Below, piece by piece: positions 24,690 to 37,202 of a stretch of DNA of 64,000 nucleotides; positions within the stretch are counted from its first letter, which is position 1; each line of letters opens with the position of its first letter. Under the pieces are notes generated by a model. That model was not told the origin of the DNA and did not search any database. It saw nothing but the letters and a program-made list of their open reading frames with translations. The position numbers and the translations under genes are program-made. Source of the stretch: Larix kaempferi (lineage: Eukaryota > Streptophyta > Pinopsida > Pinales > Pinaceae); assembly GCA_027924585.1 (NCBI GenBank), contig BSBM01000608.1:10250501-10314500 (forward strand), given 5' to 3'.

Positions 24690-25082
24690 TTTGTTCGTAT
24701 ATGCAGGGAACTGAATAGGGTCGAGGACTGAGTCAATCTAGAAAATTAAATTGTAAAGCCTTCAGAGGTCGAGTAGGAGATGGTGCCATGGGTTCAGGAT
24801 GTCGATACCTCATGCTCCCGAGATACTAAATACTACAAAAAAGTTGCACTCTATTGGAAGATTAAGTCGCTTCTTGGAAAGGTCCTCCTTGATACCCAAG
24901 AGGAAATAAATGAGTTACTCTTGCAGATGGATGAACTACAGAAGCAACACAGAAAAATGGATAAAAAATTAACATCTTGGTCAAGGAATCAATAGGTGTG
25001 GAGCTCAAGCCAGCTATTCCCGAGGTCTCTCAAGGTTTAGAGGTTCCTCTAGTTCCAGTTTCTTATGATGAAACAGTTTATT
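24690..25082 (+). pseudogene. short coiled-coil-like reading frame, unknown
   Basis: The frame at 24780-24995 ends in a charged, probably helical stretch (EEINELLLQMDELQKQHRKM). By a one-base shift near 24965 it continues as INILVKESIGVELKPAIPEV to a stop near 25082. It may be the tail of a gag-like protein lying just left of the LTR-like region, but I do not recognise the family. Confidence 0.3.
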
Positions 25083-25087
25083 AGTTA

Positions 25088-27962
25088 TGTTAATTATAAG
25101 TCTACTGAAAACTCAACATAACTATGATTGTATGACATTCATTTCTTAACATATTATTTAAGAATTTACCATTATAATAGAAGTATTGAGAGTTATAAAG
25201 TTAATATATAAATGGAAACCAACTTAAGAAACAAGTTATGACTCCAACAGTATAATTCACATAATATATTACCCATTCTGCATTATTATAAAATACATCT
25301 GTTATTCATAAATGCATTTCATCAACAAACAATTATTCATTACTCGTCATATGCATTTGATTCACAACTTCTAAAGTAACTCAATAGCATGTTTATCATA
25401 AGATTTACAATATCTGAACAAATCAAGCATCATCGTCATCATAAAGTAAATGATCCTTTTTACATTTGAACATAAGCAAATAATTAAAAACACAGCATAA
25501 AAATAATACTTGGCTCAAGTAGTTGATCTAGTGATTGAATGTGTGGCTGCAACATTCCACCCAACCGTAGACACTTTTTCATCCTATACTCTTTCAGCAT
25601 AGAGTCCATCCCCGAGTTGGGCAAGGTATCCACTAAGTGAAGTATCAATACAAGTTTTCCCACAAGGGTTTTCTCTATATGATCGATTCATTAAAATCAC
25701 AATTCAATTTCAACCAACAAAAAGAAAGAGCTCTACTTTTAATATTAAGTTTGGTTTTCCACATATTAAGCTTGGATTTTAAAATATTGAATTTTGTTTC
25801 CAAACCAAGAGTTTTCAATTAGCTTGACTCTTTAATTATGATTTGTGTCTTAAACAATAAAATCGGTTCTTCAAACCACGAACTTGGTTCTTAATTCGAT
25901 GTAAGGTTTCAATTTTAACAACATAACTTAAAAATCGATTATTTAAAGACTCATCTATTATTCAATTGGAGTTTAGTATTTTTATACTTGAAACCAAATG
26001 CAACCTATATTTTCGCAATGAGCACACCATCAAACAAAAATATGGATTAGGTTTCAGTCCTATCCATAGTGCTTGGATTTCGACCACAAAACACATGGAA
26101 AACTCTCTTATGGATAGAGCTCATCTCTACTCTATAAAGCATGGTTCTCAATTATATTTTATCTAGATGAAACCATTGGGAAATGGCCCTCTCTTACATT
26201 TACAAAAACACAATATTATAATAGTTAGAATACTGGGCCACAACCCTCTCTTGCATTTGTAAAAGCATTGTGATAATAGACAAAAGAGATTCAATGAAGG
26301 TCGCTCTCCCACTCTTCTCAAACAATAGAAAATGTTTATATGAAAAAAGGGGTCGATTCCCTAGTAAAGAAAAATGCCCTTCTGTGAATGAATCAGTAAT
26401 ATAATATCAAGGTTTTATCCAGGTAAATTTAAAAAATATCAAGGTTTTATCCAGGTAAATTTAAAAAATATCAAGGTTTTATCCAAATATTTACTATAAA
26501 TCTATAGATGACTCTCAAATAGAAGAAGTCTTCTTCATACAACAAATTTATCTATTGAAATCCCAAAGTCACCTTGTTTAAACTTTACAAAGCCTACATT
26601 CTACAAAGCCTTACAATGCTAGGCTTTTAAAGGCCATGACTTGTAGGAAATATATTTATTATGGGCCATAGGAGTTATCTCATGAGCCACTTCATAGTAT
26701 TTTAATATATTTTATACACAGACCTTTTCTACCTAGTGCGCATATATCTTTCTTAATCGATACTATCAATATGCATAGGGAAAAAAATTTCATTAACAAA
26801 GATAGACCAAAATATACAAAGGAATTGGTGTCGTGATACTCTCACCATAATATCATGTCTCCCCCCTTTAGAAAGCCTCCCTCCATGTAAATATTCCTCA
26901 ATGCAAGTATGTACCATCCATACTCTAGGCCCTTCATCGTAGGGTATACACTACATAACATAGCCATCCTAGTGAACTCCTCCAAGTAGTAGTATCCAAT
27001 TCATATCCGCTCCTTCCCTTCTTGTAAACGATATCCAAGAAAACAATGGGAAAATGACTCTCCATTCCCCTTCTGATATTAATGTTGGAGTAGTTTGGTA
27101 ATGGAAATTTTCTCTCTTTCCATGAAACCCTAACTGCCATGCTTCATTATATTTGTTTATATATATTAAACAATTCCATTAAAACTGATTTTCCATTCTC
27201 TAATGACTATTTCATATTTATGATTACTATTTTCTTATATAAATAATTGCTAATATATAAATATAATATGACAATATCTCATTAAAATAAAGTATAATAC
27301 ACACACACACCATAAATGTAATGACGATTTAAAATACTTAAATCGCAGGACGAATAAACTTTCATTAGAAATTCTAGCAAAAACCCTAGAAATCCATTAA
27401 TTTAATAATTACTCACTTAAGATAAGTTTATCCAATCATATGTTATCTAGAAATATTAGAGGTTACTAGTTGATTTAAAAATAGCCAATCTATGCTTTTA
27501 AGATAGGCTCATGTTACTGCTCAATACTTAACGAGTAATTTCAACTCGCCTCCGCTTGAGCACATATGCTCATAGGCTTATGATCACAGTTAACTTTCTC
27601 TTCAAAAATCATAAATACAAAGACTACATTCAATCACCATCACTTAAATTCCTAATGTTTCACTAACCTTCACCCTCTCCCCCTAGTGGATACCTTGCCC
27701 CTTAGTTTTTGTCGTGTTGCACATTGAGTCCCTAGGTCTATTTTTCATTAGTTTGAAATTTTTGATTTACAATATACATTGTACGTACCATTCCTTAAAT
27801 GACACATGGTTTCTATCATAAGATCAAAATATTATCTAATGTTAAAACATTCACTGGTGGGGCCTTGTCCTTGAGCTCCTCACTAGGAACTAGTACATAA
27901 TCACATTTACATCCTTGTATTTCAATTACAATATTAGGAGTCAAGGACGAGGGACATTACAA
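25088..27962 (-). repeat. old LTR related to the LARD LTR family (boundaries approximate)
   Basis: Two blocks match the LARD LTR in order and orientation. The first is 25540-25630 (GGCTGCAACATTCCACCCAACCG and CCCCGAGTTGGGCA). The second is 27850-27962 (GGGGCCTTGTCCTTGAGCTC, then GGGACATTACA at the end). The distance between them is longer than in the 1380-base LTR, so it is either a longer relative or carries insertions. No purine tract or primer site is clear on either side, so it may be a solo LTR. The left edge is uncertain. A 32-base tandem repeat (2.6 units) lies at 26403-26485. Confidence 0.5.
26403..26485 (+). repeat. 32-bp tandem repeat, about 2.6 units
   Basis: Units start TATCAAGGTTTTATCCAGG, at 26405, 26437 and 26469. 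The first two units are identical, and the third diverges after ATCCA. Confidence 0.9.
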
Positions 27963-30209
27963 CATTTACTCGCTTTTACATTAAAATATTCATTTAACCC
28001 CCTTATTTCAAGTAACAAACCATAACAACCCCTAATAACCCATCACAAATAACACAATAATACAATACCAACCAATATAATGAGCAATTAGGCCCCAACA
28101 GGCCCCCACCACTATCCATTGACTCTTCCTCAAGTCAATCAGTACCAAAACTATTTCCGCATGCAGATGTCAAACTACTCTAATCTACCTACTACTCTTC
28201 CAGAACCTTCCTTTAATGGGTGCAACCTCTGCTTCTCTCTTCTCTTCTCTCGAAATGCTTCATTCGTCTCTTGGCGTAAACTGCTTAGTTGGCCACAACC
28301 CTGTGGAGTAGACCTATAACTTATTACAAAATCCCATCCTCTGCTATAGATCTCCCTATCGCCATTAGTCCATCTTACCAGAATCCCTGAGACTATCCTT
28401 GGAAACCACCAAGTGTGCTAGGAACTGATGATGTATGCAGGGTTGAACTTGTCCAACTTCCTGTTGAACTATGAACATTGCATATGTACTCACTAAAAGA
28501 ATCTACCCCTCTTTGGATCTGAATTCAAGGCTTGGACTTCTGCGATAGGCACATCTAATCCAAATGTTGATCATCGATCTCTGTCTGACACATCTTCCTT
28601 ATCATCGTGTGATCTGCTCCATCACAATTCATTATTTTCTTCTATGATGATATCTCATAGAAACAAGCCCTCATGCTCCAACTCATCATGTATAGCATCT
28701 ACTGCACTATCTTCTCGGATGTTCACCTATGACACATGTAAACTTGGATGCTCACGTATGGCATCGTTGGATACTCGCCTATGCCATATGTAAACTACAT
28801 CACCCTAATCTAAATTTCTAACTACTAACTTAGCTACATGACGGTCACTATCCATACACTCCCACCACTCATCTACAACTCCATTGCTCAATGTTCTAGT
28901 CATCACCCTTATTTGTAACCTACCAAATCCAATTCATTCGTCAAAAGATAGTGCAACCATTAGGGTGGTCAAGTATGATAGTCGTACTCAAATACAATTA
29001 TCCCATTGTATGCAAGCATCATCCATCAAGCCATCTTGCCAATAATATAGTGTAACCATTGAGTTCATGAATCCCAATGTCTACACACATGAGAAATGCA
29101 TCTTGTGCTGAAATTTTCACAACTCTCCAATGTTGTGCCACAACCATGCTACAGCAGGTCATATATTCTTTGAAAGAGGTCATCATCACTTTGTATGATT
29201 TTCGCAACATTCTACACTCTTCTACATTCTTTCTACAACATCTCCAAGAGTTGATCATCCATCTGTAATATGGTATCACTTATTTCCACAACAACAGGGA
29301 TGCACACCTTTTGTAACTCATTCAAGCCATGGATTTAATGCATAATAATTATACAACATCGCATTATTAAATAAAAACTGCATTGCTTTCATTCTGTAAC
29401 TACGCTGCAACTCTTACAACTACCTTATCAAGCAAGTTTCCATCATACTAAGAGATATCGATTCAATCATCGAACATGTATAGGTCCTAGTTTCCCCAAC
29501 TAAGTATCCACTCCAAACTACTTTGCAACCTCACACATCCACAACTTCTCATAAGACCTCAATGCAATTGAGTAGATACTGACTCCCTCGTCCAAAACAA
29601 TTTCCTTGACCAAAATCCTTTCCTATCCCAAGCTGCTCTATGCTTTTAACCGACTCTCGAAGTCACAACACCGAGCTATGAGGTGACCAGCTTCTTGATC
29701 TATTTCCTTCCTCGCAATAATGATGAACTGTCATTTATTTCTCTAGACCAAGACTGCATATAGTAGTTGTCTTCATCAGCATTGTGTGATCTACTGCAGT
29801 AGCAACAACTTCCATTTCTTGGATATCAATCACCACTTCTTGGGATTTCCTTGCATCTGTTCCACTCAACATATGAACCTTATCCATGTCCAAATTCCAC
29901 ACACTATATATCTTCCATTGAAATGGTAAATTTCCATGGATTAACTTCAATAGAAGAAAATTTCATTAAAATCCACATTTTCATGTCATGACGATCACTA
30001 ATAGAAAATGAGAGATAAATGACCAGGCAACCAAAAACTTTGATCACCACAAATTTTTCAAGGTATAAATGACCAAACTTGAGTGAGCCAACTAAAAATG
30101 ACCGGAGGAATGACCAATTGGGTCAGGGGATAAAATATATGACTAGATAACAAATAACTAAACTAAAAATGACCACATAAAAATAACATTAAGAATATGA
30201 ATTGGTCAT
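27963..30209. other. unassigned stretch
   Basis: AT-rich with scattered short frames on both strands (for example 29019-29279 and 29735-29950 on the minus strand), none with a motif I recognise. It could be the eroded interior of the element whose LTR ends at 27962. Confidence 0.4.
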
Positions 30210-30275
30210 TTATTTGGTCATTGTTAGTTGTGACACTTCGACAATGGAAGATCGCAATTTTGACAATGAATTTGT

Positions 30276-30383
30276 ACAATTTACTAAATTCTAACATTGC
30301 AGATGGATTTAGAGACCCCTAGAAAGGAGGTCTTTAAAGGCAGTCTCTAAATCCATCTACAATGTTAGAATTTGGTAAATTGT
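30276..30383. repeat. inverted repeat (hairpin) with 40-base arms
   Basis: The arm at 30276-30315 and the arm at 30344-30383 are near-perfect reverse complements around a 28-base loop. The outward context (TTATTTGGTCATTNTTAGTTGTG, then a GACAATGGAA block) is repeated at 30630-30720, where it leads to a second, shorter hairpin. It is possibly a small foldback or MITE-like element. Confidence 0.8.
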
Positions 30384-30734
30384 GGACCCCCTCATGTGTC
30401 ACAGCTTAACATTAATGCATGAAGCAGATTTGCACCGCTTACATTAACGACCTTATACGTAGTCTTCTATTCTTGGAGTAGATGCAATTTGCTTATAAGA
30501 TTTACATCCTTCCCAAGGTATCATAATTAATTTTCAATACATATGTGGTACACGCACTAATAAAACCATCCCAAGCTGAGACATCGCAAGTACTACAAAC
30601 CTAAACAAAAAATGACCACATAACAATTGGTCATTTATTTGGTCATTTTTAGTTGTGTCACTCTGACAATGGAAAATTACAATTTTGACAATGAATTCGT
30701 ACAATTTACTAAATTTTAACACTGCAGATGGATT

Positions 30735-30762
30735 CAGAGACCCCCTTAAAAGGGGGTCTCTG
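30735..30762. repeat. short perfect hairpin
   Basis: CAGAGACCCCCTT pairs with AAGGGGGTCTCTG around two bases. It lies at the corresponding place in the second copy of the sequence that holds the 30276-30383 hairpin. Confidence 0.8.
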
Positions 30763-30878
30763 ATTGATGGATTCAGAGATACAAGCTAGTGTCGAAACAT
30801 GATGCCATAGGAGAACCTACTGAAATTTTTTGCAAGATCGTTGCATCTATACTATCATATCCATCTCGATGTGCTTAT

Positions 30879-32624
30879 TGTAATATCCCACAAAATTTTG
30901 AGCTAAATTTGTTATGGATTACTTGTGAAGTTTGGTTCCAGTCTTTCGTCAAACACTTTGATGGATGCTAATTTTTACCACTGTTATTTTCTCTTACAAT
31001 AAATGTCTACGTTTATGGCATATTTACTTGGAAATTTGCATTAAATCATTCAGATCTGATTTCCAATATTACTCAAATATATAGGACCCCCATCAAGCCC
31101 TCACTTGCTACTGTATTTAGTACCAAAGGTTCTTTACAGAGATTTCAATAAGAATAAGGAATTTAACCTGCTGCTACAGCAGTCTCAAACAGTTCACTAA
31201 CTAAGGGTTATGACTCCATTAAATAGGTTGTAATTGCTTGTATTTATCAGCAGTAAAAGTAGTACAGAACTCAAGTTTTACATTTAATTCCACACCTCAT
31301 ATATCAGCAAAATAATGACAATCTGTAGTGGTTGTACCTTGCCTTTTGGGATGCCTGTAGGTGAACGATGGATACCCGGAACTCAAGCTCGTTTTCTTCA
31401 CGAGTTTTGCATATAATTTCAGACAATAAGAACAAGCAGAAATTTGATAATAACACAGGAATGTTTTTGACCTCAGATCTGATATATAACTTGCCCATGC
31501 AAGGAGGGTGCTCCCTTGAATCTTCAGATAAGATAATAACTACTCCAGAGATGTGAAATAGCTACAAGAAGTATGCCCTACGCGTATAATGGTCCTCTGA
31601 TCAGTATGGAGGCTGCATTCAGGTCATGCACTATGTCTGGGTCATAATACGAATTTCCTCGTGCTTCTAATGAAAAGACATACCCCAAGTCAAAGTAATA
31701 TTGTTGCTATTTTGTGGTATAGAAGACACTCAGAATGATTTATAATGTTGATGTCTCAGGCTTGACATGGTTGGCAACAAGTAGAATACATACAAGCTTC
31801 CTTGTAGTTGCTTGTTTGTCTTTAGAATACTCCACCAATCAGATTTGCATCATACTAATGCCTCCTGTAGATAATGTCCTGTAGGTGATGGGTGTTGGCA
31901 GACTTTCTTGAATGGATGTATTGACTGTCTTCTTGACCCAGATTGAAAGATATGTTCACAAGTGATGATAGAAAGCTTCTTAAAACGTCCAGCAGTTTGA
32001 GATATTTTTCCCACAGCACTGTTCACATTACTATTCACGGCACTGTTCATGTTACTGTTCACAGCACTAAAAACACTGTTCACGCACTGTAGCTGCACTG
32101 TTCACGTTACTATTCACGGCACTGTTCATTGGTATCACTATCAGATATTATTCCAACTCAATCCACCAATTATGAATTCATCTAGTTGCAAGGTGATTCG
32201 AACCTTGCTCATAAACTTCATAAAACCTCTAATGATGAAACCCAGAATGCTAGATCTGAATGATCTACCCAATAAATTGACTAGGATGGATATATTTCAC
32301 CGTCGAAACCAATGTTGGCTAGGGAAAACTGCCCTCAACCCTAAATCAGCTCTCGGAGCTCTCTAAACCAATTCTCAATCATCAATCATAATAATAGATA
32401 CCTAGTAACTCACTTTATCCTTCTTTTATAGCTTTGACATTGCATGCCCTAACTTTTGTATACCTAAGTTACTTTTCTCTTCTATTTTCTAGTTGAGTTG
32501 CATGCATCTCAATTTTGCATGCATGCATCTCACTTTTGTATGCATGCATGCTTGCATGCTCTTGAGCTATGGCTCGCATGCTCTGAATGTCATATGTTCC
32601 ATTTGATCAAAATGGAACGTTACA
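30879..32624 (-). repeat. 3' LTR of the PDS5-carrying element (left copy)
   Basis: 1746 bases, TGTAATATCCC...GAACGTTACA. Near 32015-32130 it contains several tandem copies of a GCACTGTTCACGTTACTATT-like unit. The partner has a similar cluster at 36610-36730. Confidence 0.92.
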
Positions 32625-32896
32625 GTCCTCCCTCGCCAAGATTGCTTGTCCTCAAGCAATACCAATACCAATGCAGCTCCCCAATTCATCGAGCTGAATC
32701 AACTGAATTCAGGGATGATCCCAGGGTCCTAGATCATCCTAGGAGATCTGTAGCACCCTCTCCTCAAGTTACTATCTTGCGAGGTGCCATCACAAGACAT
32801 ATCTTGAAAGCATCCTGTAAGTTGAGTAATAAACCATGGAGGGAGCTCGGCCATCTCCTCAGAAAATACCTCTACTAAAGTCTCAATTCCCTGCAC

Positions 32897-34771
32897 CTAC
32901 AAATAAATGAGGGTCATCTCATCTCTAGTAACCAATGAACTACCAGTCAGTATAATCCCAGGGTCCCAAATCAATATGAGAATGGCGAAGTATATACTGC
33001 ATCCACCACTACCCTGTGTAGCATCCCTACAAGGAGCATCCTGTAGACTCCAAATTGTTGTTGTACTGTCCCCTACTACAATTCTCGGATCCCAGGCTAA
33101 CTTCAAGAAGAATCCACTGTGCTGATGTTGTGCCCCTCTGCTTATAACCATCCAACTATCATCCTCATTTGCGATGGCTATCAATTCATGATTATGAAAA
33201 GGTAATAGACCACTATTGCAAAATAGAAAATCAGACCTTACGTCATGTCTTTGTATAGTGTCTTCAAGGTCATGCTTCTCGAAATCAGCTTCCTCTATAA
33301 CATCCTCTTTGCATAATTCATGCATTGAGGTTGGGACAACACCTTGGTCAAAAGGAAATTCATCAACTGTTGTAACTAAATTTTCTATACCTGCAATAAA
33401 CTCAGGATCATTGGATAAATCCCCTTCCAACAACCTATTGATTCTTCTCATTCTTGATTTTAACAAGGAAGCATCCTCATCTAATTTGGAATTTTCCAAG
33501 TTCACTATTTCTACTTCCAGAACTTCATTATGAATGTCATAATCACGCATTAGTAAACTACTGCTAGAAAGAATACATGAATCACCATACCTTTCAAAGT
33601 TGTTGTCCATGTCGCCATAGGCTTCATAACCCTTACTGGATTGATCTAGATTTGTACCCAAAGTTGTTGTTTTATCATCTTCATTAAATACATTCCCAAT
33701 AAAGCCATCTCGGAGCTTTGTCATACATATGGATAAGGCATTTTCTTCAAACTCTATTGTCTCAATTTCCTCTTTGTTCACATCATCACTTGGCTGCGAT
33801 GAACATGTGGTAGGAGTCATTAAATCATCTTCTTTGTTATTCCCACAAATGTGACTAGGCGTCCAAGTACCTTGGCACGTGAAACAACACTGCTCTCTTC
33901 TCAGTTTAGGAGGTCCTGTAACCTGTAAACCCAAAGAAATAAATTCCACTTCAATCAACTGGTGTTTGATCTTTTCAATTTTCTGCTCAACCAACCCTTT
34001 TGATAACTCATGAGCTATGGGAGAAACAACATGCTCCTTCCTCCAAATGGCCAACAAGTTAGAGAGCAACTATTGGGATATATCATCCTCCTCATCTAAA
34101 ATTAGAGACAAAATAGTTTGCATTGATATTGTAACATTCCCTGCATTATATTTTCTGATTTTGGCAAAGAAGCATTGAAACATTCTGAGTATCAAATCAT
34201 CACATTTGAGATCAATCATCATCACATAGGATCTAACCTTAGCAACGGTTTCTAAAATTCTTACCCTCCTATCAAAAGAAGGTTGTCTAGTATCATCCAA
34301 CCTATGGAAACTCTCCTCAATCAGCTGAAATATCTCCTTCATCCTATTGTCATTGTATGGAGCTTTAGATGCTGAAATTCTGATGATTTCACTCAAACAA
34401 GAAGTAACCATCAGCTTAATTTCATCATCAAAATGTCTCAACAACTCTAACTTAACCAAGGCATTCCTTGATGGATTCACTGCTAGTTTCATTATGTGAG
34501 AGGGTGATTGATCAACCATTTTTAAACAAGTTTCAACTTCCTCCAAAGTACTAAGAAGAACTTATTTTGACTGAGATGCGTCTTCCAGTTTCATACCTGC
34601 AATGTAAAGCTTCCCACAGAAATTTCCCTTTTTACTTTGCAATCTCTGATCATACTTTATCTTAAGGTCCATGAAATCAACAACTGAAATCTCAGCACGA
34701 ATTTCTGCTCCCAGTGCATTATAACTTATATAAATCTCCCAAAAACCTTCTTCTTCGCTGAGAGGCTTCAT
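32897..34771 (-). pseudogene. PDS5-like fragment fused to gag-type zinc knuckle, two in-frame stops
   Basis: One frame of 625 codons is broken only by TAA near 34562 and TAG near 34070. The first 69 codons are unrecognised. Codons about 75-270 match plant PDS5, the HEAT-repeat cohesin cofactor: EEVETCLKMVDQSP, ELLRHFDDEIKLMVTSCLSE, MKEIFQLIEESF, RVRILETVAKVRSYVMMIDL and, after the TAG, RKEHVVSPIAHEL. This is only the PDS5 N-terminus (roughly residues 20-200 of a much longer protein). Next comes a knuckle CFTCQGTWTPSHIC with the C-x2-C-x7-H-x-C spacing of some plant gypsy gags, then about 300 acidic, unrecognised residues. The PDS5 part lacks introns, fitting capture from an mRNA. It is probably inactive as PDS5. 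Any protein would start after the last stop or need readthrough. Confidence 0.85.
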
Positions 34772-35199
34772 GCTCTTCTTTCTGTGTATACCTTAGTTGC
34801 CAATATTCTGTTGATACCACTGTCGGACAGTGCACTCATATTTGTACTTCAACAAATAGTTTTTTTTTATTCAACTCTGTACCTCCTTTATTTCTCTGGA
34901 AATAGTATAGGATATTTGTAATGTATTCTTGCTACCACAATGAAGAAGCACTTTCTTGAATGTTGTGGTAGACTTCAAGAGACCTGGAAGTGATATTTGA
35001 TATGTATTGAAGAAGACAATGTACACAGTGTGCACAACTCCTGTAATAAATGTTCTATCCCACTGGAAACTTACCACTCAGTGCTGTAGAAACTCGTCCT
35101 TCTTTTCTGGCAGTTAGGAGCAACTTCAGAAAAAGAGTAAATGGTCGTCACTTCCACAAGGGCTTCCTTCTTCACACTATATTCACAACAATTCGCCCT

Positions 35200-35406
35200 T
35201 CAACAAATAAATGCAGCAATCACAAACCTTTTTTCCAACCCACCCAATTCTGTCAGGCTAACACTGAGTGCACTACTCTTAACTATGCAGAATTCAAGGT
35301 AGGGAAGGATATTGGTTTCTCCAAGGGTGCACACTACAGTAGCACTCTTCCCTTTTCTTTTGGCAATGAGATACACTTCCCCAACAATGAACATAACCTC
35401 TTTCAC
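35200..35406 (-). other. small leader reading frame in the PDS5-carrying element
   Basis: A 68-codon minus-strand frame lies about 70 bases after the primer-binding site (starts MKEVMFIVGEVYLIAKRKGK). No family recognised. It may be leader sequence read by chance or the remnant of another captured segment. Confidence 0.3.
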
Positions 35407-35486
35407 ACCTGATGTATGGGAATGCTTATAATATCATGTTCATGCCAATTTCCCCACAACTGGCAAAGAACATGCTCTGATACCAC

Positions 35487-37197
35487 TATAATATCCCACA
35501 AAATTGCGAGATAAATTTGTTATGGACTACTTGTGAAGTTGGGTTCCAGTCTTTCGTCGAACACTTTGATGGACGCTAATTTTTACCACTATTATTTACT
35601 CTTACACTAAATGTATGAGTTTATGGCATATTTACTTGGAAATTTGCATTAAATAATTCAGATCTGATTTCCAATATTACTCAAATATATAGGACCCCCA
35701 TCAAGCCCTCACTTGCTAATGTATTTAGTACCAAAGGTTATTTACAGAAATTTCAATAAGAACAAGGAATTTAACCTGCTGCTACAATAGTCTCAAACAT
35801 TTCACTAACTAAGGGTTATGACTCCATTAAACAGGCTGTAATTGCTTGTATTTATCAACAGTACATAACTCAAGTTTTACATTTAATTCCACACCTCATA
35901 TATCAACAAAATAATGACAATCTGTAGTGGTTGTACCTTGCCTTTTGGGATGCCTGTAGGTGAACGATGGATACCCAGAACTCAGGCTCGTTTGCTTCAC
36001 GAGTTTTGCATATAATTTCAGACAATAGGAACAAGCAGAAATCTGATAATAACACAGGAATGTTTTTGACCTCAGATCTGATATATAACTCGCCCATGCA
36101 AGGAGGGCACTCCCTTGAATCTTTAGATAAGATAATAACTACTCCAAAGATGTGAAATAGCTGCAAGAAGTATGCCCTATGCGTATAATGGTCCTTTGAT
36201 CAGTATGGAGGCTGCATGCAGGTCATGCACTATGTCTGGGTCATAATACGAATTTCCTCGTGCTTCTAATGAAAAGACACGCCCCAGGTCAAAGTAATAT
36301 TGCTGCTATTTTGTGGTATAGAAGACACTCAGAATGCTTTATAATGTTGATGTCTCAGGCTTGATGTGGTTGGAAACAAGTAGAATACATACAAGCTTCC
36401 CTGTAGCTGCTTGTTTGTCTTTAGAATACTCCACCAATCAGATTTGCATCATACTAATGCCTCCTGTAGATAATGTCCTGTAGGTGATGGGTGTTGGAAG
36501 ACTTTCTTGAATGGTTGTATTGACTGTCTTCTTGACCCAGATTGAAAGATATGTTCACAAGTGATGATAGAAAGCTTCTTAAAACGTCCAACAGTTTGAG
36601 ATATTTTCCCACAGCACTGTTCACATTACTATTCACGGCACTGTTCACGTTACTATTCACAACACTTAAAACATTGTTCACGCACTGTAGCTGCACTGTT
36701 CACGTTACTATTCATGGCACTGTTCATTGGTATCACTATCAGATATTCTTCCAACTCAATCCACCAATTATGAATTCATCTAGATGCAAGGTGATTCGAA
36801 CCCTGCTCATAAAATTCATAAAACCTCTAACGATGAAACCCAGAATGATAGATCTAAATGATCCACCCAATAAATTGACTAGGACGGATAGATTTCACCG
36901 TCGAAACCAATGTTGGCTAGGGCAATCCACCCTCAACCCTAAATCAGCTCTCAGAGCTCTCTAAACTAATTCTCAATCATCAATCATAATAATAGATACC
37001 TAGTAACTGACTTTATCCTTCTTTTATAGCTTTGATATTGCATGCCCTAAATTTTGTATACCTAAGTTACTTTTCTCTTCTATTTTCCAGTTGAGTTGCA
37101 TGCATCTCAATTTTGCATGCATGCTTGCACGCTCTTGAGCTATGGCTCGCATGCTTTGAATGTCATATGTTCCAGTTTATCAAAATGGAACATTACA
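35487..37197 (-). repeat. 5' LTR of the PDS5-carrying element (right copy)
   Basis: 1711 bases, starting TATAATATCCC on the plus strand (the expected TG has mutated to TA) and ending GAACATTACA. Very similar to the left LTR apart from short indels. It is followed by the CTTAT duplication. Confidence 0.92.
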
Positions 37198-37202
37198 CTT
37201 AT

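Larger units (their letters stand above)
30879..37197 (-). mobile_element. complete LTR retrotransposon carrying a PDS5-like gene fragment
   Basis: LTRs lie at 30879-32624 and 35487-37197. The primer site (minus-strand TGGTATCAGAGC, 35474-35485) is beside the right LTR. A purine tract (minus-strand GCGAGGGAGGAC) is beside the left LTR, so it reads on the minus strand. Flanking CTTAT occurs at 30874-30878 and 37198-37202, a perfect 5-bp duplication. The 2.86-kb interior lacks protease, RT, RNase H and integrase. Its only long frame (34771 down to 32897) joins a PDS5-like segment to a zinc knuckle. A scrap before the purine tract (LLEDKQSWRG) resembles the gypsy polyprotein end, so a deleted Ty3/gypsy parent is inferred. 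It would need enzymes from other elements to move. Confidence 0.92.

Noticed and set aside
24780-24995. Complete small coiled-coil gene
   Set aside because: The frame shifts near 24965 and continues in another frame, so it is listed only as a low-confidence fragment.
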